Assembly (NCBI GenBank): GCA_963662155.1
Contig: OY759272.1
Span: forward strand, 44,171,590 to 44,235,589
DNA: 64,000 nucleotides
Direction: 5' to 3'
Source of the DNA: Lamellibrachia columna
Taxonomy: Eukaryota; Annelida; Polychaeta; Sabellida; Siboglinidae
The notes beneath the pieces are model-generated. The model had not been told where the DNA came from and did no database searches. It was given only the letters and a program-made list of their open reading frames with translations. Both the position numbers and the translations under genes were made by a program. This document shows positions 23,141 through 37,129 of the stretch, one piece after another; the stretch's first letter is position 1, and each line of letters begins with the position of its first letter.

Positions 23141-23595
23141 CTACTTTCTTTGTATCTTCGGTTTCACCAAATCGAACACGCGGCAATCGTTAGCGACTAA
23201 ATCGGTGCCGAACTTATTGACAAAAGTCCTCATCGGAACAGCGATACAACGAAGCAATAGATAAGCTACGCAGTAATGGCCACAAACGTTAGACAATGGA
23301 CTCTGAAGTCTCTTGACGTTAGGAGTCCATTCAGTGCAATGATTGTTCATGAAGGGAATGCCGCATGCCGTGAGGGTAGGCCGTACGAACAAAAGTAATC
23401 GCCGTGGCCGTCGGCATCCACGTACAGAGCTATCAAATGTTCGCCCGGTTCGTCGCCGTCGTCTGTGTTGCACACGAAGGCGACCGGGAGAGTGTCGATC
23501 GTCGTAGGCAGTCCGTCTTTGGGCATGTCACCGCGAAAGATCGACTTAGTTCGTGGATCCTTCGCTAGGAGTCTGGCGATCTGCTGGGTGTCCAT
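23141..23595 (-). pseudogene. Polinton adenain-type cysteine protease, frameshifted
   Basis: The capsid-maturation protease of Polintons is a cysteine protease related to adenovirus adenain. The first frame (23595-23347) starts MDTQQIARLL and carries the NTD...PGEH segment with the catalytic-type His. The region around FCSYGLPS has Cys where the family has an acidic residue. The frame breaks near 23375. The second frame (down to 23141) carries VCGHYC, the segment with the nucleophilic Cys. The start overlaps the end of the capsid frame by about 50 bp, a compact viral-style arrangement. A reverse AATAAA lies at 22886-22881, about 255 bp downstream. The frameshift, and probably the acidic-residue change, make it inactive. 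Confidence 0.85.
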
Positions 23596-24510
23596 TATTG
23601 CAGTCGTAGATGACGTTCCTGTTCTTGTCGATGTCCAGCACAGATTCGAATTCGGCGTACACGACGACGTTCACGCTCTGCAGCAGCGGGTTGTCGAAAT
23701 GCATCTCGATACGCAGGTTGCCTTTTTGTAAAAGATGGAAGCTGATGTCGTTGTTCTTGGCGTGGAACGGGTTGTATGCGTCGTTGTCGATGCAGCACAG
23801 CACCAGACGTTTCGGCATGTTACCGAGGAACAGGTTCTCGTACGTGTGCGAGTTGGCGCCTGTGGGTATGGAATAGACCTTGAAGTCAACGGAATGCATC
23901 GGATACTTGACCGTGTTCTTCTCCAGGGCTTTGGTGTGCGCCACCTGTACAGTCGGGTTCAGGGTGGTTTTCTTCGCGAACAGGATGCTGTCGACGATCT
24001 TGTATTGAGGGTTCGGACCACCAGCCACGAGCGCGAACGCGTCCCTGTTTCGCACCAGTCGTATCTTGTCGTCGACGCCGTTGATCAGGAAACGATCCTG
24101 CAGGAACAGGTCCACGTGTAGTCGTCCTACCATCTCGACCACGTGACTCTGGGTGACGTGTCTTCGTCGAGCCACGAACCCTAGATTTGCAATGTCTCGG
24201 CGATCTCGACGGCATCCATGTGAGTGCACGTGTCCTTGTACCACAGTTGACTCGACAGCTGCGTCCCCTTGGCCTCGCTGTCGTACCTCAGCAAACGAAC
24301 GATTCTACAACCCGAAGATTCGATCTGTCCGGTTACAGAGGATTGGGAGTCGGAAATTGACCTTCTGGGGCGCCGCCGCCTATGGACGCGTGTGATGGAA
24401 GAGATCAGTGCATTGGTCATCGCCTCGCCTCCTCGACCGCGTTCGCTCCTAGATCGTCGTGGCAGCAAGTTGCCGCCATTGCCCCTGGACAACAGCGTTG
24501 CTTCTACCAA
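23546..24510 (-). pseudogene. Polinton major capsid protein, N-truncated and frameshifted
   Basis: Two minus-strand frames match the double-jelly-roll major capsid protein of Polintons, often annotated F54H12.2-like. The upstream frame (24510-24181) carries the YKDTCTHMD block. The downstream frame (about 24185-23546) carries VVEMVGRLHVDLFLQDRFL, then KTTLNPTVQVAHTKALEKN, NMPKRLVLCCIDNDAYNPF and the C-terminal VNVVVYAEF block. The frames change near 24180. Upstream of YKDTC the usual N-terminal jelly-roll sequence is not recognisable, so the 5' part has been lost or scrambled. The protease gene follows immediately. It is an old endogenous copy that cannot form a capsid. Confidence 0.88.
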
Positions 24511-24792
24511 GGGTGCGCGTGTACCGATCCGTCATGTCCGGTACGCAAGTGCGACACTGCGTCACGCGGCGTGCAGACAGACGATCCGATTCACATCTGC
24601 ACGTGAGATTGCGACATAGCTCCCTGTTGCGTCACGCTGCGCGATATTCACCCTCAACCGCTACATACATGCAGTTGCGGTGATCCCTGTTGTTTGTTAT
24701 CTCAATCAATGCAACCTCGTCGTCGACCAGACGAACACTTTCATGATTGCACGGAACATGACGCCGATTGCGATTGTGATATAGCAACCTGA
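24484..24792 (+). CDS. Cysteine-rich frame with one internal TGA, antisense flank of the capsid gene
   Basis: I do not recognise this as a known gene. In one plus-strand frame, from CFYQGCACTDPSC through CDIAPCC, TCSCGDPCC and DCDCDIAT to a TGA at 24790-24792, there are at least 16 cysteines in about 100 codons, arranged as CxC and CC pairs. A single TGA interrupts it at 24604-24606; reading resumes in the same frame for 61 codons. Two AATAAA signals follow at 24884 and 24893, so the strand has a plausible 3' end. The frame is open back to 24382 but upstream it overlaps the capsid frame on the other strand. It could be a broken metallothionein-like cargo gene, or a chance product of GC-biased, C-rich DNA. 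A selenocysteine reading is not supported, as no SECIS element was identified. Confidence 0.35.
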
Positions 24793-25078
24793 TCATTGAG
24801 ACAATGACAGAAAGTTATAGTCAGTTTGCTCGCAAGAACATTATTTTATTTTTGCTTTTCATATTTTGCTTGTTTGTTGTATTAATAAAAGAAATAAAAA
24901 TCATTTACACGGATGTCTGTATTCCTAGCTCCTACAGTCCAGTTAATCCTGCCATTCGACACACTGTGTTTTGACAGAATGTGTAGCCAGTCGGTAGCAC
25001 ACATCCTGTTGTAGCATAATTATTACTCGACACCACCCATCTGTAGGTGGGTCATAGCCTGGGGGTTGTCTCGAAATA

Positions 25079-25264
25079 GACCACGTTCCCGCCTTCGCGC
25101 GGGAAGTCGGGATTTGAATTCGAATAAAGGCACGTGATTGGCTAAAATTTCGGGGACCATCTCATATCTTATGAATAATTACTTTAGTTTAACACGGGGA
25201 AGATAGGAATTTCCCTTTCTCCTACTCGTGCTCAGTGGTCACCAAAAAGCACCTCCTATCTACT
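25079..25264 (-). repeat. Polinton right terminal inverted repeat
   Basis: Reverse complement of 22539-22726 with scattered substitutions. It ends ...GCACCTCCTATCTACT, followed by the target-duplication hexamer CATCTG. Confidence 0.92.
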
Positions 25265-26091
<827 letters not shown>

Positions 26092-26164
26092 GTTGTCCCA
26101 CAGACAATTGGTACGAGCATAGTAACTTGTCCTGCGATCAATTCACATGTTTCAGGCTAACGGA

Positions 26165-26545
26165 CAAGATGTTGAATGTTTTAAATCAAACCTCCATGTC
26201 ATTTAGCCTCTTATTTAACGTCACGAAGACTGAACCATCACTACAAACCTTGACAAGAGGCTCTCTACCACAAACCCGACTCACACAATCCTAGGCTAGA
26301 CATAAGAGTCAATTAAGTTAGTGGCATGCGTCACGACATTTATGCAGCAAATTGCGTGCACTGGTCATTCCTCACCCGACAACGTCACGCCTTCCTGACG
26401 ATATACTGTACCGTACAACAACTTAGATTAAGAAGTCAATCAATCAATCTCTTGGCCCAGTGGAATAGCTTGAAACCGGAGTTCGTCGGCAGAAACCTCG
26501 AGAATATCAGAATCCATTCGGGTTATTTCTTTCAAAGGCTCGGGA
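26165..26545. repeat. Dispersed copy of the FMO 5' flank
   Basis: Matches 15830-16290 in the same orientation (words TCAAACxTCCATGTCATTT, CAGAATCCATTCGGGTTA), without any adjacent FMO exon. Confidence 0.8.
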
Positions 26546-27001
26546 GTGCGCGTCGAACAATCTCGAGTTGCTCTATCAGAATTCAGGTTGAATTATTACA
26601 ATGCCGGAAGGCTGTAAAAGGCATAGCTAGTACCGGCCATTAAACGCCGGGCCGGTGTTAGCTTGCTACCCTGAGTCGAGACTCAAGGACACACATCACT
26701 GTGGTTTCCTAAATCACCTCATACATGCCAACATTACCGTCTTGGTCCGTTGGTCTCGCTTTCTCGCGTTTTGGACGAAATGTCCCGGCTTTGTTGTCAT
26801 TTAAAACAAAACAATTAATAGCAAAATCAACGTTTTCCTTGTTCAGAAGACCGATCTTGTCACATATTATTCATCTGGTCTCAAGTGTTATCACACGTGC
26901 GTTCACCGCAAAAGAAGAGCAACAAATCACAATAGCGACCCGTAAAATAACAAAAGGTTAGTTTTTTTTATATACGGCGGTAGGCAGTTCGTAGGACCGT
27001 T
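26546..27001. other. Unassigned stretch
   Basis: No supported gene; the frame at 26725-26961 carries no motif I recognise. Confidence 0.35.
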
Positions 27002-27305
27002 CATAATAATAATACTAATAATATATTTTATTTGGTATAGCGCCAGATCCAAAAATTTTCGTGCCGCTTCACAACATATTAAAATACATAAAATAGTGTA
27101 AAATTGCAAAATAACAAATAAATGCATTTAAAATACCACTAGTTATAAAATTATCTAAAATAAATATAGCTATAAAATAGTGTAGAATTGCTAAATAAGG
27201 AAATAGCTAAATAAATATTTTAGCTGCTAGTAATAAGAGTTTAAAAAAAAAAACAATATAGCACAATGATTATAAATTATAGCAATAATACTAATAAGTA
27301 AATAA

Positions 27306-27502
<197 letters not shown>

Positions 27503-27568
27503 GTAATAGTTTAAGTGATAAAATGATTATAAATTATAGCAATAATACTAATAAGTAAATAAATATAT

Positions 27569-27822
27569 GTGTGTGTATGTGTGTGTGTGCGTGTGCGTGT
27601 GCGTGTGCGTGTGCGTGTGCGTGTGCGTGTGCGTGTGCGTGTGCGTGTGCGTGTGCGAGTGCGAGTGCGAGTTCGTCTGCGTGTGCGTGTGCGTGTGCGT
27701 GTGCGTGTGCGAGTGCGTGTGCGTGTGCGTGTGCGTGTGCGTGTGCGTGTGCGTGTGCGTGTGCGTGTGCGTGTGCGTGTGCGTGTGCGTGTGCGTGTGC
27801 GTGTGCGTGTGCGTGTGTGTGT
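27569..27822. repeat. (GTGTGC)n hexamer array, about 40 units
   Basis: The second member of the duplicated block: mostly GTGTGC with a variant patch (GTGCGAGTGCGAGTTCGTCT) at 27653-27672. It is CpG-rich, unlike the TG array beside it. Confidence 0.97.
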
Positions 27823-28029
27823 TTATAGTAATAGTTTAAGTGATAAAAATGTATTGGTAAAATAATGTTAAATAGCATGAATAAGATTACGGAATAGAGG
27901 GCAATGTTCACCTGCTATATACGCTAATATGCGATCCGAAAGAAATGTGTCTTTAGTCGACATTTGAAGCTGGCGAGAGTGTCAGATGTATTAATAAAGT
28001 TAGGTAAACGAACGAGCCGCCCCCAGCCT

Positions 28030-30400
28030 TGGTACGAGTGCGCTTCACTTCCAAACTGTTACTGCTGGCAGAGTTGGCGCTTCGTCGTGCATGGCTTTGT
28101 ATATAAGTACCAGTATCTTGAAATCGACTCTGCGTGCCACCAGCAGCCAGTGAAGTTCTTGTAACAGGGGCCTGGCACTGTCGCTACGTGGACGACGCAT
28201 AATCAATCTGGCAGCCGAATTGTGTATTCGTTGCAGACGCGCCATGTTAACTACAGACGTGCCGTATAAGAGTGCATTGTAGTAGTCAAGCCGCGATGTG
28301 ATGATTGCATTGACTACGCATTCCTTTGTCTGTTACGCGTTCCTTTGGCGGTTCTGGTAAAATAAAAGGCTGCTTTGATTGATGTGGCGTAGGTAGTATG
28401 AACATGCACTGACAGTTTGAGACACTTGTTTATACCTAGGTGCCTGTCACTGTGATTGTAGAAACACCAACACGAATCACTCTGCCGTCAACGAGTGCAG
28501 CCGCAGACTTGGGTGCAATTGGTCTTTCATTGGGTGCAATTGGTCTGTCATTCATACACATAGAATGCCATGCCATCCATTGTTTTTTGTCATCCAAACA
28601 ATTCTTCATTTGCTGCACAACAGCCGCTAAAGCGGGTGGATTTAGGTCGAAGTGTGAGTAGATATGTAAGTCGTCAGCATAGTGATGAAAGAATAGTACA
28701 TGGGCATGAATAATGTCGCCCATAGGCTTTACGGACTACAGTGGAAAGAGCAGTGGTCCAAGGACAGAGCCTTGCGGGACACCCGCCGTCAGAGTAGTTG
28801 TACTCGATGATTGGCCACCGATTACTATTCGCTGCGTCCGCTCTTGCAGATACGATATAATCCAGTCTAGTGCTTTGCCAACGAAGCCGTAACACAAACG
28901 TAATCGCCTAATCAGGATGTTATGGTTAATTGTGTCGAACGCCGCACTAAAATCAACGAGAACCAAAGTTGTTCCTTGTTTATTGTCCACGGCTGTTTTG
29001 TTGGCACTTGTAACGTACAGTAGCGCGGTTTCAGTCGAGTGTTTTTTTCGAAACGCCGACTGAAAGCATTCAACCATTTGCTGATCAGAAACATGCGTCA
29101 TTATCCTAAGCGCGACTATTTTCTCAATTACAAATGGATAATTGTGTGAGGTTACTCACTGATCGGTAGTTACTCAGGATATCTTTGTCAAGTGATGGCT
29201 TCTTCAGTGATGGACGGACAAGTTCATGTTGAAGCGGCTTTGGCATGACTGCCTCATCCAAAGATGTATTTGTAGTCATTGTGATGACCGACACAATACC
29301 GGTAATATTGTCCCTTAGCTGATTAACAGGCAGATGATCCAATACACACGTTTTGTCAGTAGTACCAGAAATTGCTGTGATCTCTGCATTCGTAGTTGGA
29401 TCGAACACATGGGTACAGTCAGTGAAACAACGCTTTTCATCTGTTGGCCTATCGATGGTGTTGAAGCACTGCAAACCCGATAGGAGTTTATCGATCTTTC
29501 ACTGAAGAAATGTGAAAATAGTTCACATCCTTGGGCCGTCGAGTGGAACTCGGGATGTTGTTGTATGCGCTGGCCATCAGGGGATCTCAATAGTCGAAAC
29601 ATGGTTTTGTTGTTTGCCTTTTCTAAGCGGTTTTTATAGTAATACGCTTTGCGTGTGGATATCAGAGCAGTGCATTCTTCACGGGCGGTGACATATAACT
29701 TCTGATAAATTTCCAGTTTAGTTAGTTTTAGTTCTCCTCCACACATTCTCCAGTCGGCGAATGTACGTATTGAGTTAGATTAAACGATTCAAGTAGAGGG
29801 AGAATTGGTTCTGATTTAATATGATCGTCAAAATTAACGTTGAAATCAGCAACAATTACGGTAGGAATGACGGAGATAAATGCCTCGATGAATAGTTGCT
29901 CAAGTTCAGCGTAAAAGTTCTATGTTGTTCCAGATATCTTATTTTATGAAGGCGGATGATAAGCGACCCGGATGTTGTATGTCAACAAGTTCGGTTTGAT
30001 GAATTGTAGAATGAGAAGTTCGATGGTTGTGAACGGCAGCTTTGGAAGGATCTTAGTCTTGAATGTATTGCTATGTACGATGGCAACTGCGCCGCCGCGA
30101 CCAGAGTCACGTGCTACGTGCTGGAAGGTGTAGCCAGTCTTGCATTGATCAATGCCAAGTTGGGAGAATGCTTCTCACAATCGTTGGCAACGGTTTGTAG
30201 TCGGTTTCATTTGTATAATGTTTACGTTGTTGACGCCGCGTTGGTGGTCAGTGGGTACAAAGCCGGGTCGATGTCCAATTATTGGACGAATTGTACGTTG
30301 ACGATTGCGACCGGCTCTGCACCCTCGTGTGACCGCACAAATTCGAAACAATGTTCGAATCTCACCGGTGTGGTAGTAATAACAATATGTAAACAAAAAT
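28030..30400 (-). pseudogene. L2-A ORF2: endonuclease plus reverse transcriptase, broken
   Basis: Recognisable pieces on the minus strand, in order: the endonuclease remnant; 29746-29315 with AREECTALISTRKAYYYKNR; 29474-29124 leading to KPSLDKDILSNYRSVSNL; 29101-28736 with FQSAFRKKHSTETALL, DFSAAFDTINHNIL and GVPQGSVLGPLLF; 28723-28436 with the palm motif YADDLHIYS; and 28245-28045 with RLQRIHNSAARLI and LLQELHWL. These are the standard L2/CR1-group reverse transcriptase blocks, but they lie in different frames. Domain order matches an L2 ORF2, and the nearest relative in the window is L2-B. It is not functional. Confidence 0.88.
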
Positions 30401-30504
30401 CAATGCTAAACACAGAGCAAATAAATGGCTGCCACAGGACGCGCTTGTCACGGTCATTGTTTCGATAACATTACCTCTTCGTAGCGCTTTATTCTTCACA
30501 GTGT

Positions 30505-31572
30505 GGCAGACCTGTTCATTCCAACGCCAACTCGACTTATCTGGGAAGAATTCAGCCGCACTACAATTACTACGCGACGACTATTCGTTCACATATCAAC
30601 CGCTGTCTGTGTGCAGGCACGCATTTACACAGCTGACTGAACTGAAGCAAAGTGGAGTAAAAAAATGTGTCGAGGATGCGTCCTACTTTTTCCCAACTTT
30701 GCCTAGCATTTTCCTGCTTTTCTATGAGAAAATGGTGGCAGCTGTGTCGTCTTCATGTAGATGGTGTGATTTTGCTAGATAGTTATAGACTGGTGCCCAA
30801 ATCCAAAGATATCTTTAAAAGGGTCCCGAAGGCATTTTTAGCAGAGCATACCAATGAACGATATTACGGTGACTTTTATTTGCTGAATAAAAAAAGTGAT
30901 GTTGGCAAACTGTGGCAGGGCTCCTTGAACCCCTAAATTACAAAAGCAAAATTGTGCCAGATGTGTCCACGAAATAGACAAACACACTTTTAATTATTAA
31001 AATTGTGGTTTCTTAACAACGGTTTTCGAGCGATATGGGTGTGTTGATTAAAAAAGTTATATTGGCGAACTGTGGGAGGGATCCTTGACCCCATTATTGT
31101 TATATTACATAGAAGGGTGTTTATCTATTTTGCGGGCAAATCGGGCCCCATTTTGTTGTTTTGTCATTTATTAGGTCAAGGTCCCTTCCCACAGTTTGCC
31201 AACATCACGTTTTGGTTTAATTTTACTTAGTCCTCTTCTTGACAGGTGTCACATAAGGCATCTCGTTTTGGTTTAATTTTACTTAGTCCTCTTCTTGACA
31301 GGTGGCACATAAGGCATCTCGTTTTGGTTTAATTTTACTTAGTCCTCTTCTTGACAGGTGTCACATAAGGCATCTCGTTTTGGTTTAATTTTACTTAGTC
31401 CTCTTCTTGACAGGTGGCACATAAGGCATCTCGTTTTGGTTTAATTTTACTTAGTCCTCTTCTTGACAGGTGTCACATAAGGCATCTCGTTTTGGTTTAA
31501 TTTTAATTAGTCCTCTTCTTGACAGGTGGCACATAAGGCATCTCGTTTTGGATTCCGCACACCCAAATCACC
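30505..31572. repeat. Dispersed fold-back repeat, copy 2
   Basis: Homologous to 21526-22411, with the 56-bp minisatellite (31209-31551) inserted just before its right end (TTTTGGATTCCGCACAC). It contains repeated GTTGGCAAACTGTGGCAGGG-type words at 30902 and 31064 and the inverse near 31190. The plus frames at 30501-30782 and 30667-30936 belong to it and show no known domain. Confidence 0.6.
31209..31551. repeat. 56-bp minisatellite with alternating monomer types, 6 copies
   Basis: Each unit runs TTTTGGTTTAATTTTACTTA then GTCCTCTTCTTGACAGGTG, then T or G, then CACATAAGGCATCTCG. The variable base alternates T, G, T, G, T, G, so the true repeat is a 112-bp dimer in three copies. Confidence 0.95.
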
Positions 31573-32029
31573 CTAAACTCATTTGTTGGCATTCTTTGTT
31601 TAGAAATTCCTGCATTTTTTATTAATATGGGTCTAGACAGCACCACGTTTTGGTTTTGGCACCGCTGTTCTTGATACCCTCGTACTAAAACACGTTGATG
31701 TCATATGTGACGTCGCTACCCCGTCCATGTCATCTGATTCCACTTGTTCGCAATAACAATAGAGTATGGTATTGTCACCAGTAGTCAATACACTATTATT
31801 GGCAGTAGGATGGAATGGTTTCAAAGTGATCTTTGGTAGTCGACAAAACATTATCAATGCACACATTGCACAAATACCTTATATAAACGTCACTGTTAAT
31901 GGTATTAATTTCGATGTGTATATCACGTTCGGTCTACACCATCAACGTCGCCGTCTTCATCATCATCGTCATCGGCTCTCGTTGTCGACGAAGACAAGTG
32001 GTTAGAAGAGGGGTGTCTGTATCGGGTGT
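31573..32029. other. Region encoding a possible acidic C-terminus next to the zinc-finger units
   Basis: Read leftward from the last zinc-finger unit, the minus strand gives SSSTTRADDDDDEDGD and then a stop near 31940. That is consistent with the end of a protein whose fingers are duplicated at 32030-32445. Nothing else is recognised. Confidence 0.35.
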
Positions 32030-32445
32030 CCGCGGCTAGACCACCATGGGAACAGAATACACGCTTGCAATGCTGGCAGGTCCAAACATGAGTGGTGTTT
32101 GTGTCGGTTGTGAGAGGCTAGACCACCATGGGAGCATAAGTGACGCTTGCAGTGCTGGCAGGTCCAAACATGAGTGGTATATGTGTCGGCTGTGAGAGGG
32201 TAGACCACCATGGGAGCATAAGGCACGTTTGCAGTGCTGGCAGGTCCAAACATGAGTGGTATATGTGTCGGTTGTGAGAGGCTAGACCACCATGGGAGCA
32301 TACGGCACGTTTGCAGTGCTGGCAGGTCCAAACATGAGTGGTATGTGTCGGTTGTTAGAGGCTAGACCACCATGGGAGCGGAAGACACGCTTGCACTGCT
32401 GGTAGGTCCAAACATGAGTGGCTTCTATACTGGAAGGGTGGGTGT
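32030..32445 (-). repeat. Tandem units of about 82 bp, each coding one C2H2 zinc-finger-like module (block A)
   Basis: Five units share ACCACCATGGGAGCATAAG (plus strand). On the minus strand a unit reads WTCQHCKRHLCSHGGL followed by ASHNRHKH, a C-x2-C-x12-H-x4-H pattern like the finger at the C-terminus of some retroelement proteins. Because the unit is 82 rather than 81 bp the frame slips from one unit to the next, so a continuous multi-finger protein is not encoded. Confidence 0.7.
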
Positions 32446-33129
32446 GGCGAGTAGATTAAGCAATATGTTGCAAACACCAAGTGAAAACGACAAGTTGAAT
32501 ATGCATTTAATTGTAATGTGCTTGACGTGTTAAATTATCACCATCACTCTTCTGAACATCAACTTGGGAAATGTGTTTAGTATATTTATCACTGAGTTGT
32601 CGTAAATGTGATACTCATTCGGTTACAGATACTCGTAATGAGAAGTGCTGTGTTGGATCAGTGTGGTATGCAGTTGTCACATATTCTCACCAGAAATGTT
32701 AGGATTAGACATTTTCAAAGACCATAGGCAAGCTAGACTAATGTCTGGCAATTACAAAGCGTTATTTTTTGCAGTCTCCGTCGACAACAAATATCTTTAT
32801 CAAAAGAATCTGAAATACAAAACGGCCTAATGGAAAAGCTGGCGATAACCGTCAGTTATGACCATAACAGCTTCACGCATGAGACAAGTTTCAATGAATG
32901 GATCACGGGCGCCACAAGTTCATGCGGGGACATATTTGCTTAATCGACTCCAGGAGGACGCCGCAAGTTTACACGTGTGTCATATGGCGGGTCATATTTA
33001 TCCAACACAGATGGTGCCACAAGTACTGCGCACAAAGCATTACCTACATATTCAATTGTTTAATAAAATAAAACAGCAGTAAAATTTATTAATTCCTTTA
33101 ATTGTGCAATGAGATTGAAAGAAAGATAA

Positions 33130-33192
<63 letters not shown>

Positions 33193-33208
33193 TATACATA
33201 ATAAATAA

Positions 33209-33258
<50 letters not shown>

Positions 33259-33301
33259 AAATATATATTTATATATATATATATACATACATAATAAATA
33301 A

Positions 33302-33347
<46 letters not shown>

Positions 33348-33360
33348 ATACGCACGCACG

Positions 33361-33408
<48 letters not shown>

Positions 33409-33535
33409 CTGAGCTGTGAATGAGCAATATATCATTGTGCAAGTTTAGGCCAGTATAAATTAAAGAAACCTAGCTGCACAAAATGCTGGTTTTATGTATT
33501 GCTGTAGACACACACACACAATTAAACTATAATTA
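32405..33535. repeat. Segmental duplication, copy A (partner 35445-37128)
   Basis: From GGCTTCTATACTGGAAGGGT onward it is nearly identical to 35445 onward at an offset of about 3036 bp, including the 61- and 74-codon frames at 32645-32830 and 32858-33082. Those frames show no known motif. The copies differ mainly in the length and arrangement of (TA)n and (CA)n tracts (33131-33405). Confidence 0.92.
33131..33405. repeat. Compound (TA)n / (CA)n microsatellite
   Basis: TA tracts at 33131-33190, 33211-33254 and 33303-33340 are separated by ACATAATAAATAAAGA words, followed by GCACGCACGCAC and (CA)n to 33405. Confidence 0.96.
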
Positions 33536-35164
33536 ACTAATAAATTCCTCAATTCAAATAAATTAAGCTTACGCATTTCTCAGGTCAATTAAATTAACAA
33601 TTAATTGTATTCAATTAACTATTAAATCATGTGTTGGTAGAAGTGTTTACACTACAGTTCTAAAAGCACAAGACTTTTAACAGAAATATGTTTTGTAACT
33701 TCATGGGACATTTTATCACATTTTAAAAGTTCTAAATATTTATTAAAAAAAATTATGAAAGGGTTAAAAAGTTGTGGTTGAAGATTTGCAGGCGTGGGGT
33801 TTCCTCCTATATCCAACCACCAAATTAGTAAAACAGGGCAACTTCATACATAATTTCTATGCACCAAGTTGTTATTTAAGCAGTGTTTTATACTATATAA
33901 TTAGGTTTCCCCATTACACACTAGCATTTAAATATATGTACATTATGTGTTATGTATTAGTAGAATTGGCCTGCTTTTGATTTACGTTGGCACTGTAAAA
34001 TTATCCCAAATTGAAGCTATTTTACCTTTCTCCACATCTACCCATTAACTTTTATAATGTACAAGCGAAAAAATATAGATGCATAGGTCTAATGGCCCCA
34101 TAGGCCCACCTGGCTGCAAGTTGCCAGCCCCAAATGTTTACTTTAAACATAAATTTGCTGAAGCCACAGTTAGCCATCAACTTATCACCACCAGAGGTCA
34201 TTCTAGGCCTTCCCTCCATTTCACAGATGTCTGAAGTACCAGCCCACCTCTGGTGATCTCCCTCCCATCCACACATTCTTGAACTTAATCTCTCATTAGT
34301 GACAGGAATAGTGATTGCAGGCCTTCTTAAAACACATGGATAACATGGATGCGAACTATCCAGTAAAATCAACTGTTAAATGAGCACTTAATTGAAAGTT
34401 AATTGGGAATTTGTCAATTAAATTAAATTAACCCCTTTTGAGAAAGTTAATTAATTAAATTAAGTCAAGTAACAAATTAAAGATGCTTAATCAATTCAAT
34501 TTTTTTTGCAGATAGCGAGCGGGACCATGTTTTGAATCATTTTTCTTCGCTGCGCCATACGAACATCATCCGAGCTTCTGAATTTATTCCCACCCACCCT
34601 CCCGATGTATTTGTACTTCTGTGTCGATACGCTTTCTAAACTTGCATATTACGTGTCAACATGTCTAGATATCGAATTGATCTGAATGTTGTATGGGGGG
34701 TTTATTCCCCCACTTTTGTGTATATCATTGTAAATACTCTAGCTAGCACTATATACATATAATTATGTATGCTTGTCTGCACATAGGTATTTTTTCCCTC
34801 TTTGTATGCTGTCGCTTTGTTTAAGAGCAGCAATGGTTTTTTGGTAAAGACTGTCTTCGGCAGTTGCTAGCTACAGTAGAAAATATCAATAATGCTAAAT
34901 CTTATCTGGTATTGTTTACTAATTGATCATACACATCAGCTTAATACCAGGCTGTGCACAATTTGTGGCAGACTTAGTCACTATTAGTGTGTGCACAGCG
35001 GCAATCCTTGTTGGGTATGAATAAAATTGGATTGCCCGTTACCAACCTACCAAGTAGTTGGTGTATTTATACAAACAGAGAAAGGTCTGCACAAGCGTGT
35101 CCCCATTTCATTGTAAACACAAATACACCGGGAGTCGACGGGGTATCGAGCTGCGGAAAACACA
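33536..35164. other. AT-rich unassigned stretch between the duplicated segments
   Basis: No supported gene. The AATTAA word recurs densely at 33520-33620 and 34380-34500. The minus frame at 34052-34372 and plus frame at 33774-33980 carry no known motif. Confidence 0.4.
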
Positions 35165-35444
35165 CGAAACACGCGTGCAGTGCTGGCAGGTCCAAACATG
35201 AGTGGGGTTTGTGTCGGTTGTGAGAGGGTAGACCACCATGGGAGCATAAGTGACGCTTGCAGTGCTGGCAGGTCCAAACATGAGTGGTATAATATTATGT
35301 GTCGGTTGTGAGAGGCTAGATCACTATGGGAGCAGAATACACGCGTGCAGTGCTGGCAGGTCCAAACATGAGTGGTATATGTGTCGGTTGTGAGAGGCTA
35401 GACCACCATGGGAGCATAAGGCACGTTTGCACTGCTGGCAGGTC

Positions 35445-35450
<6 letters not shown>
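35165..35450 (-). repeat. Zinc-finger-like tandem units (block B)
   Basis: About three and a half units of the same 82-bp family as 32030-32445, at the start of duplication copy B. One junction contains an extra TATTA (35288-35293), showing independent drift. Confidence 0.7.
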
Positions 35451-37128
<1,678 letters not shown>

Positions 37129-37129
37129 A

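Larger units (their letters stand above)
22539..25264. mobile_element. Miniature Polinton/Maverick derivative, 2726 bp
   Basis: The left end (22539) reads AGTAGTTATTAGGCGCTTTT. The right end reverse-complemented (25264) reads AGTAGATAGGAGGTGCTTTT. The two continue as inverted repeats for about 185 bp. Termini are AG...CT, as in Polintons. The flanking hexamers are CACCTG (22533-22538) and CATCTG (25265-25270), a 6-bp target duplication with one transition. Inside are broken Polinton capsid and protease genes on the minus strand and a cysteine-rich frame on the plus strand. No polymerase B, integrase or packaging ATPase is seen, so this is a heavily deleted, non-autonomous element. Confidence 0.9.

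Noticed and set aside
23595..24121. Several plus-strand frames overlapping the capsid gene
   Set aside because: Antisense shadows of the capsid frame; they lack motifs, whereas the minus strand has clear family blocks.
24604..24606. Selenocysteine reading of the TGA in the Cys-rich frame
   Set aside because: No SECIS-like structure was identified and the element is degenerate elsewhere, so a nonsense mutation or chance is simpler.
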